NCBI RefSeq assembly: GCF_918797505.1
Contig: NC_092794.1
Coordinates: 73,197,345 to 73,261,344 of the forward strand
Source of the DNA: Bemisia tabaci
Lineage: Eukaryota > Arthropoda > Insecta > Hemiptera > Aleyrodidae
Direction: 5' to 3'
DNA: 64,000 nucleotides
The translations under genes were made by a program, and so were the position numbers. Below the pieces are notes generated by a model that searched no databases, was not told where the DNA came from, and saw nothing but the letters and a program-made list of their open reading frames with translations. This document shows positions 57,257-64,000 of the stretch, piece after piece. Positions within the stretch are counted from its first letter, which is position 1; every line of letters starts with the position of its first letter.

Positions 57257-57420
57257 ACAACGCCTGGATGCAACTATTCGGGCTCTATGGATGTCCGTGT
57301 TGCATACGCACGAAAATGAAGGCGTCTTGACAAGAGACGCTATAAGCGCTTCACTAGCGGCGCTCAGTGGAGCGAGTCAATAAAGACGTCGGACATTTGG
57401 GAACATCATAAGTTCATATC
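57257..57420 (+). repeat. GCAACTATTCG repeat joined to a decayed tRNA-like piece
   Basis: 'cgcctggatgcaactattcg' to 'gtccgtgttgcatacgcacg' and 'aaaatgaaggcg' form an imperfect palindrome seen also at 50097-50170 and 61915-62000. Following it, 'gagcgagtcaataaagacgt' plus 'cggacatttg' resembles the tRNA-derived head at 51160-51235. Confidence 0.45.
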
Positions 57421-59102
57421 GATGCATAAATACGGAACGCAAAGGTTTCAAAGCTCATATTACAATGATGATTGGTTTACTGTTATGTTTGTTTGCTTAG
57501 TAATTGTATTAGTTACCACATTTGTTTTGATCCATGGCTAGTTCGACTATGAAATTTATCGGTCGAAGACGGCATGCTTGCTGGACTGTCTGCCGATGAG
57601 AATGATGAAAGGAGGTGGAGTTTCTCTAGTTTGATGGAAGCGCACATAAAATATCACAGTTTTAGATTACAACTACGAGATAAACACGCGAATTGGAAAT
57701 AAGTCAATAAATAGTGCTGTTTCTATAGTTTACGGTTCTGAAAGTTTTGGATCAGTAGGTTGAGGCGAAGTCACAGCCAACGCCAGAAAAATTTTTGATT
57801 GGCGTCCAGTTTTTTCAAAACGCGTTTGAAAATTTTGTGCGTTGATCCCGTTAAGTACATGCTTTGCGAAACTATTCAATACAACTTTCTGTGTAAGCCT
57901 AAGTCACAAAAAATCACTTCCAATGTGTAGGTAGACACTAATTGTTTCCACTTTCCTGTCGATTTTATTCAGAGGTTTGGACCCAAGAGAATGGAATCAC
58001 TTTCCAGAGGATGAGTGGATGCAGAAATTATAATTTCATCCAAGTCTTCAACAAATCAGTAAGATACCTCGCCGGCCGAGCAATTCTGATCCATCAAGGG
58101 CGCTGAAAACTGGACACAATGGTGCCCATATCTAAAAACTTAAATTCCTCGTGGCATTTGGATGGTAGGTATTCAATAGAAAAAACTTAATATGTTGCAG
58201 GAGATCATATTCCTAAGATTAAAATTTTAATGTGTCCTTATAAATAATTCACTTTTTAAAAAAAGGGAAAGTATAAGTAGAAACTCGATGTAAATTGCAG
58301 ATTCACTAATTCACTTGCGAGAAATTAAATGCTCGGGCGCTTAAAATTTACTGAAGTAACGTCAACCGTTGGAACGCGAAAAATTCGCCACGATCGTTTA
58401 CATTCGTCACAGAGAGATGATGTCTGTCCTCAAGACGACACAAAGTAAGAATATGCTAATATAAGGTGTTTGATATCTAAAAGAAGCTTTTTGATAAAAC
58501 GCATGTGATTTTAATACTTTCTTTGACCTAATCAACGCTTGATAAGCACTCGGCTGAAAAACACTATCTGCAAACACGCTGTTGCGACTTTTATTCTGCA
58601 TCAGTGGTGAATCGCCCCACAGGCAAAAATTGGGGAAGGGGGAAGGAGGGCGAAGTCCTGAGATGGTTAGTCCCCAGAGTGCTTGAGACTGGCCCCCAGA
58701 AAAAGTTTGACTTCATATATGGTTATTTAAAACCATTGGACTCCTCGTCCGGATGATCCCATAACCCCCCCCCCCCCAGAAAATTTTCACAGCTACACCT
58801 GTGATTCGCTCAAGCTTTTACTGTCATTTCCCAGATGCCTAAACAAAGCCGTATATTTTTAGGGGGCAGGAATTGTCTGCAGAGAATAAATGGCATCATT
58901 TATAATAGACTTTCTTATACACAACCGAAAAAAATTGCGTAGCAATGTTTTTAAAAAATGATGAGGGGCCACTTAAGACGTTTCAACTACAGGGTGAGTA
59001 TCTTACTAGCTCCCACGTGAATGGGAGGGGAGGGGGATCAGAGCTAGAGCACTTAAATGGGCTTAACACCCCACCATACTATATACTTGATTGAAGAGCG
59101 AA
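57421..59102. other. anonymous sequence
   Basis: No recognisable gene; a poly-C run near 58768-58778 and an AG-rich block near 58630 are the only notable compositions. Confidence 0.35.
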
Positions 59103-59356
59103 TAGACGGTGAAACTCCCACACCATTTACCTCGTTTGCGGTGTTTAAAAATCCCCGCTCCTGTTTTACTTTTCTAGAGGCGAAATAATAAACATATCTC
59201 CTTGGAGTTTTTTCATAATTTGCCCCGCACAAAGAAGAAAAATCAGGGGAATTTTCAAAAATGGACGCTGAGTAATTCTCCATTCAAAAAAGAAAGTATG
59301 ACAGGAAGTCTGCAACGTCGCAATCCGAGATATGTGGTTTGGTAGTTTCACCACGA
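59103..59356. mobile_element. 254-bp MITE, TCGACGGTGAAAG family
   Basis: 'tagacggtgaaactcccaca' mirrors 'tggtagtttcaccacga'; internal 'gtttgcggtgtttaaaaatc' and 'gtctgcaacgtcgcaatccg' are diagnostic. Confidence 0.7.
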
Positions 59357-60255
59357 AATGATTCTTTGCAGACAATGTCCCCCCCCTTCCAATTCATCAC
59401 TGCAAAAATGTCTAATCCACAACCGATTAAATCGTGAATCGATACTAGCTCTTGAGATTCCTGTCATTGAACAATAGATATACCAGGAATTTGTGAATAA
59501 ATTACGCTGTAGGTATTGACGTCGCGTCGCTCAGCATATTTTACTTTAAAAGTTAAAAGCGAATCCCAGTTAACGTTGTAAATGTAACGATAACGATAAG
59601 TAAAAACATTTCATAGAACTTTTCAAAGGCCTACCTTTTTTATTAATTACTCAGAATCTGAAAATATTCAATTCCATGGGAACAGATTCAGCCATTAAGC
59701 CAGCTGAACATTTTAATTTCTACGAAGATTACACCAAATCGAAGCACAGTCTTCAAAAAAATCAAACATCATCTCGGCATTATTCAGAATACTTTTAATT
59801 GGGTCTCTCCCATTGGCGAAAACATAGAATTTAATTTTTATGTTTACCGCGCACCTTTTAATGATACACGCCGCCCTGTACTCGAAAAGTAAAAAAATTC
59901 AACAATAATTGCGAGTTTAGGGTGAATAAACGATCTACTTATCGAAAACTATCACTATATTGCACGACTGCAGTCTTCCTTGTACTCAGGTCGACGGAAA
60001 GAACTAGCATGTCTGTGTATATACCTGCGAGTAATTTGACTTTTTCTCTAATTTTATTTTCCATTGATAACGTTATTCAAGTTCACCACTTGAAGTGAGT
60101 TATCAGTGTCTGATCTAATCTGTGCGAGATTATTTGCTTAAAGAAGTACTAGCAATAGACTGGAATGCATATTTTCCGTACGTTTCTTTTATTACTTTCA
60201 AGTTAGTGAACAGGTCTGATGCACACACGAGATACAACTAAATCGCTCATAAAAA
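59357..60255. other. anonymous sequence
   Basis: AT-rich; nothing recognisable. Confidence 0.35.
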
Positions 60256-60261
60256 AAAATA

Positions 60262-60399
60262 AATAAAATTGTATGAAAATTTCTGGTTCATCCGTAAAAA
60301 CACTTGTGTGCATAGGGGAACTAATGGTACATACGCTGTTCCTATACAGTGAGCCAGAAATTTTAGTTCCTAATTGCAAAATGCAGTCCAACTAATCGT
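60262..60399. mobile_element. short palindromic MITE
   Basis: 'aaaatttctggttcatccgt' on the left pairs with 'gtgagccagaaatttt' on the right, with core 'gaactaatggtacatacgct'. Same family as 20022 and 23485; outer ends eroded. Confidence 0.55.
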
Positions 60400-60462
60400 G
60401 GACACGCTTTGAAAGAGTAAACTTGTAAGTAAGATACGTTGAGGACATCAGAAAAATTCGTT

Positions 60463-60715
60463 CTGCCGCACTAAGGAAAAACGCCGTATAAACCTGCAGG
60501 CGTTGCCAAATTTCCAATGATAAAACACGACTTTCCCGGTAAACTTATGAAGATTTTTTCCCCAACTTTACAAATAATTTTGTTCGCAATTTCACTCTAA
60601 GTTTCTAAAAATTTCAGGGCAGAATATTTTTAAATTTCCGCAATAATGAACAATTTAGTGAAGAAAATTTGGCAGCTCTCGAATGTTCATACGGCGTTTT
60701 TCCTTAGCAGGGCAG
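60463..60715. mobile_element. 253-bp MITE, CTGCCGTGC family, TSD CGTT
   Basis: Ends 'ctgccgcactaaggaaaaac' and 'gtttttccttagcagggcag', with a perfect CGTT duplication (60459-60462, 60716-60719). Confidence 0.88.
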
Positions 60716-60731
60716 CGTTATCCAGCGCATA

Positions 60732-60965
60732 TCGACAATGAGACTACAAGACCACGTGTCTCGATTTGAGACGTTGCAGACTTCCTTTTCAACTACTCAA
60801 AAACCAATTCTTGAAAACTTCTGTGTTTTTCTACTCTGTGCAAAGAAAACCCTGTGAGAACTGCGAAGGATGATACTGATTTGTTTTTCCTTTAAAAAAT
60901 AAAATAGAAACGGAGATTTTTAAATACCGCATACGAGATACTTGGTTTGAAGGGTTCACCATCGA
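60732..60965. mobile_element. 234-bp MITE, TCGACGGTGAAAG family, TSD TA
   Basis: 'tcgacaatgagactacaaga' mirrors 'ttgaagggttcaccatcga', flanked by TA on both sides. It starts 12 bp after the preceding MITE's duplication. Confidence 0.75.
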
Positions 60966-60967
60966 TA

Positions 60968-61914
60968 TAATAGTCTGCGTTTCATACATCACGTGTTTTC
61001 AAGTTGCGTCCATGGGCACTTGTCCCTGAAACGCCTAAAAACCTTTGCTAAAAAAGGTGGCGGGGGCAGAGAATGAGAGATAAAAAAAACGCCTAAGTGA
61101 CTGAAAAAAAAAAAATTGCAACCTCTTAAATTTACCTCTATCTCACGTTTGATTTCACCCGTTCCACCAAGCCTTTGCTATAATGATAAAATTCAATGTT
61201 ATTATTTTAAAGATTCGGCGAAAAAAACCCTTTAAAATTACTTACCTTGAAATTACATAAGGGTTGCGACTATTGAGCAGTCAGAGAAGATTAAATTTGA
61301 TTCTTTTTTTTTTTAGAAAAAAAGAGGAGACTTACGTAAAAAAAGGATCAGAAATGAGCTGGACACAAGTCAATATTGTCTGATGATTCATCATGACCGT
61401 TCATGAGTAATAAAGACTTGTTTAATCGAATAAAGCATGATGGGAAGATATCGTGTAATCCCCATCGATAGGAATTACATCAAAATTATTCTGAGGAAAG
61501 GAGAATACGTCGTGCCTTTAGATTTTCATGGCTTAAGATCATCAATAAGGAAAGCAAGAGACCTTGGTCCACGAAAACTCAAAATTGAGTGATTGCTACC
61601 GGTAAAGAGGTGTTCGTACTACAAAACTTCAAGTCACAACGCCCATCGAATGCAATTTTACTGCTTACTCACTTGCATTTATAGGTACCTACGTTTAATA
61701 TTGAGGGATGCGTTGCGGAATGATGAATCACTAAACCATGAACGAATTTTGACTTGCAAATACATTATTCCGAAGGTAAATGAAGCATAAAATACGATGC
61801 GCACATTCAAAACACGAAAAATTATCTCAGAAACCGAGAAATGTGCTTGAAGCACCATTACGAATAAGACAAGCACGCGCAAACAAACATAATATGGAAA
61901 TAAAGGGAGGGAAA
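60968..61914. other. anonymous sequence
   Basis: No supported feature; A-rich runs near 61107-61120. Confidence 0.35.
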
Positions 61915-62000
61915 GGATGCGCGTTTACGACGGCGCAGAGATACAACTATTCGTACTTGATGGACGTCCGTGCTGCATCTGAAAAATTGAAGGCGCTATG
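61915..62000. repeat. GCAACTATTCG palindromic repeat
   Basis: 'ggatgcgcgtttacgacggc' to 'caactattcg' is followed by 'ggacgtccgtgctgcatctg' and 'aaaattgaaggcg'. Relatives at 50097, 57257, 62841 and 63152. Confidence 0.45.
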
Positions 62001-62585
62001 ACGCGAAGCGTGAGCTCTCGATGCTCTGCTTTATGCTGTCAATGAGGTGTCGCTCTGCAGATTCGGGAGAAAAGTTCAAAAAAAGGCCCAAACCAGGCCC
62101 GCCACAAGGGGGGGGGGGTCCCTGGTACCGAGGCCCCGTGTTACCCGTGAAAAACCACTACGAATTCACGTGCAACCTTTGTTTCGTAAGAAAAAGTGAA
62201 AAATTTACCCTAAAAATTTCGCAAAAGGTGAAAAGATTTTCAGAAACACGCTGGGGCACCGTACAATTCTTCTTAAATTTTCAAAGAAGAATACTTCTTG
62301 GAAAATTTCTATCTATTTTCAAGATTTTCAGTATAGAGGGATATTTTTAGTAACTGCGTTTCATTTTCTTCCGTCGTCCGCTGCTGAGAGTCTCGAGTCT
62401 GAGCATCCTCGACTTCAATAGCTCATGGCTCAACTCCCTTGCCATAGACAAACGAAGGGGGTGTCCAGGAGGGCCTGGCCCTCATAGAACTGAAAATAGT
62501 ATCATATGCCCTCTCCCCAAGAAAAAAATAAAATTTGTCCAGATGTTTTGAATGCAACAATTCGCAGGTATTTTGTGCTGAAAGG

Positions 62586-62587
<2 letters not shown>
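62001..62587. other. anonymous sequence
   Basis: A short poly-G run at about 62109-62118; no supported gene. Confidence 0.35.

Positions 62588-62626
<39 letters not shown>
62588..62626 (+). repeat. poly-A tract
   Basis: Almost 40 consecutive A residues. There is no tRNA-like head or long open frame upstream to identify a retroposon. Confidence 0.9.
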
Positions 62627-62628
<2 letters not shown>

Positions 62629-62805
62629 ATTCCGCAGAAATTGATGGAAAAATTATTTACGGAAGCATCAAAATGCGTCCAATTAGTCGTATACATTCTA
62701 AAATTTCTCGGGGGATGCCCTTCGGACCCACCTCCCCCTCCGTGCTTGGAGCCCGGACCTTTAAAACTGCGGTACCAGGGCCCGAGATGGGATGTGGCGA
62801 GCCTG

Positions 62806-63443
62806 CATGAAGGCTATTTCCATTTAAATCTTCCGTCACATTCTTACGGCGCAATGATACAACTATTTGAACTCTCCAGAATGCTTGAGGTATCACACCG
62901 CATTTGAAGGCGTTTTCAAATCAGCCAAGTTCCGATACCCAAATTATCGTTTTGCATAGTTCATATTCTTTTGTTATATTCCGTGCCACTTGTTTATTTT
63001 TAATCCTCGTAGAAATACCACCTATTTGTAAATACAATTCTAGCTGAAGCGCACTTCAGCCATGCATTCACCACTGCAAAAATGTCAAAGGAAATCGACA
63101 AGTCCAGCATGCATGGAGGCTATCTCCATTTAAATCTTCCGTCACATTCTTACGGCGCAATAATACAACTATTTGAACTCTCCGGAACGCGTGAGGTATC
63201 TCGCTGCATTTGAAGGCGTTTTCAAAACAACCAAGTTCCGAAACCCGGATTATCGTTTTGCATAGTTCAAATTATTTTGTTTCCATTTCTAACCACTTGT
63301 TTACTTATAATCCTCCTATAAAAATTACCCATTTTTGCTAAATACCATTCTAGCTGAAGCGCACTTCAGCCGTGCATTCAATACTGCAAAAATGTCAAAG
63401 GAATTCGACAAGCCCAGCGTGCATGGAGGCTATCTCCATTTAA
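62806..63443 (+). repeat. ~305-bp tandem array, two units and a stub
   Basis: 'catttaaatcttccgtcaca' starts at 62821 and again at 63126, and 'tccatttaa' of a third unit at about 63434 breaks off. The units share 'caactatttgaactctcc', 'tcgttttgcatagttca' and 'gctgaagcgcacttcagcc', with scattered differences. Confidence 0.85.
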
Positions 63444-64000
63444 GGGGAGCCAGCCACTTGAAAATTGAAAAAATTTTTTTTTTTTTTTTTTTATTTTCTG
63501 GCTAATCTTAATCTTCTACTCCTCACGTTTAATTTCAGACCAAGTTTTACTTGATCTGATGAGTAGTTTTGAAGTTACGCGCGGTTTAGTGAGGGAAGGT
63601 TTACTAAATACACTACTAATTACAGTTAAACTGATTTTGCTGTTTTTTTTAATTTCTCATTTCCCGAAAACTACATTTTTCAGCACTCATGTACCTTTTT
63701 CTCAGGATCTACTGAACCGATTTTCAAAAACTTTGTTTTGTTGTTCTAATCCTTGCACTCTCCTGCACATTTTAACACGAGCTTTTCGAACGTTTCGAGC
63801 TGCATTTTTATTAATTTGATTTCAAATGTCCAAATTCTTTGATTTCAAACAAAAAAATTTCAAAAATTCACCAAAATTTCAAATTTTTAAATTTTAAAAA
63901 AAGATAGTGTTAAAATGTTTAGGAGGGTTCAAAGTTCAAAACAAAAAAAAAAAAGGTAATTTTTGTTCTGTAGATCCTGAGAAAAAGGTACAAACGTTAA
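63444..64000. other. AT-rich end with an inverted pair
   Basis: A T run lies near 63470-63490. 'gtacctttttctcaggatct' at about 63690 is mirrored by 'agatcctgagaaaaaggtac' at about 63972, so the window ends inside or at the edge of another TIR element. The 86-codon frame is not credible as a gene. Confidence 0.5.

Noticed and set aside
62535..62810. Poly-Lys protein around 62588-62626
   Set aside because: It is a reading of the poly-A tract with no conserved flanks.

Overview
This is animal nuclear DNA, most probably from an insect and perhaps a sap-feeding hemipteran such as a whitefly (inference). It is AT-rich, very sparse in genes, has introns of several kb with GT-AG borders, and is packed with small non-autonomous transposons, foldback elements, Helitron ends and tRNA-derived SINE-like pieces. 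There is no bacterial-style gene packing, no CRISPR array, and no recognisable transposase or reverse transcriptase reading frame.

The real coding content I can defend is a pair of neighbouring minus-strand paralogues of the MFS sugar-transporter family (facilitated trehalose transporter, Tret1-like). Gene A has a 74-nt first coding exon at 56204-56277 and one large GC-rich exon at 47002-48422, joined in phase 1 to give a predicted 497 aa protein. Gene B lies downstream in the same orientation. I found exons at 36078-36388, 34289-34557 and 28662-29607; their splice phases match exactly (phase 0, then phase 2) and they give 508 residues, lacking only a first exon. B has two introns that A lacks. 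Both proteins lack the QQ-type TM7 motif of sugar transporters, and B has a Ser/Thr/Asn-rich repeat with N-glycosylation sequons in the predicted loop after TM7. Two weaker exon-like segments at 25.3-26.0 kb could be part of a multi-pass receptor.

Most of the rest is a stratified record of mobile elements. Several families are defined here by terminal inverted repeats plus target-site duplications: a 252-254 bp MITE with 4-bp TSDs (CTGCCGTGC ends), a ~235-270 bp MITE with TA duplications (TCGACGGTGAAAG ends), a ~165 bp hAT-like MITE with 8-bp duplications (CAGTGGCGTG ends), a 601 bp and an 1184 bp hAT-like element with perfect 8-bp duplications, a ~120 bp palindromic MITE (GTATTTCTGTCAAACGGAA), ~0.5-0.66 kb foldbacks (TGGAGATGTTGCATG ends), and Helitrons with 3' hairpin plus CTAG. 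Nesting is common; at 40728-42175 one MITE holds both a SINE and a complete Helitron.

Layout: 1-7.0 kb repeats and anonymous DNA; 7.07-7.57 kb CpG-rich segment; 7.9-11.5 kb large inverted repeat with 1.2-kb arms; 11.8-23.6 kb MITEs and foldbacks; 25-26 kb possible receptor exons; 28.7-36.4 kb gene B with foldback-filled introns; 36.6-46.8 kb hAT-like, Helitron and nested MITE cluster; 47.0-56.3 kb gene A, its intron carrying a Helitron, foldbacks and a nested 949-bp element with an ATCGATCGAC minisatellite; 57-64 kb more MITEs, a 305-bp tandem array and anonymous sequence.
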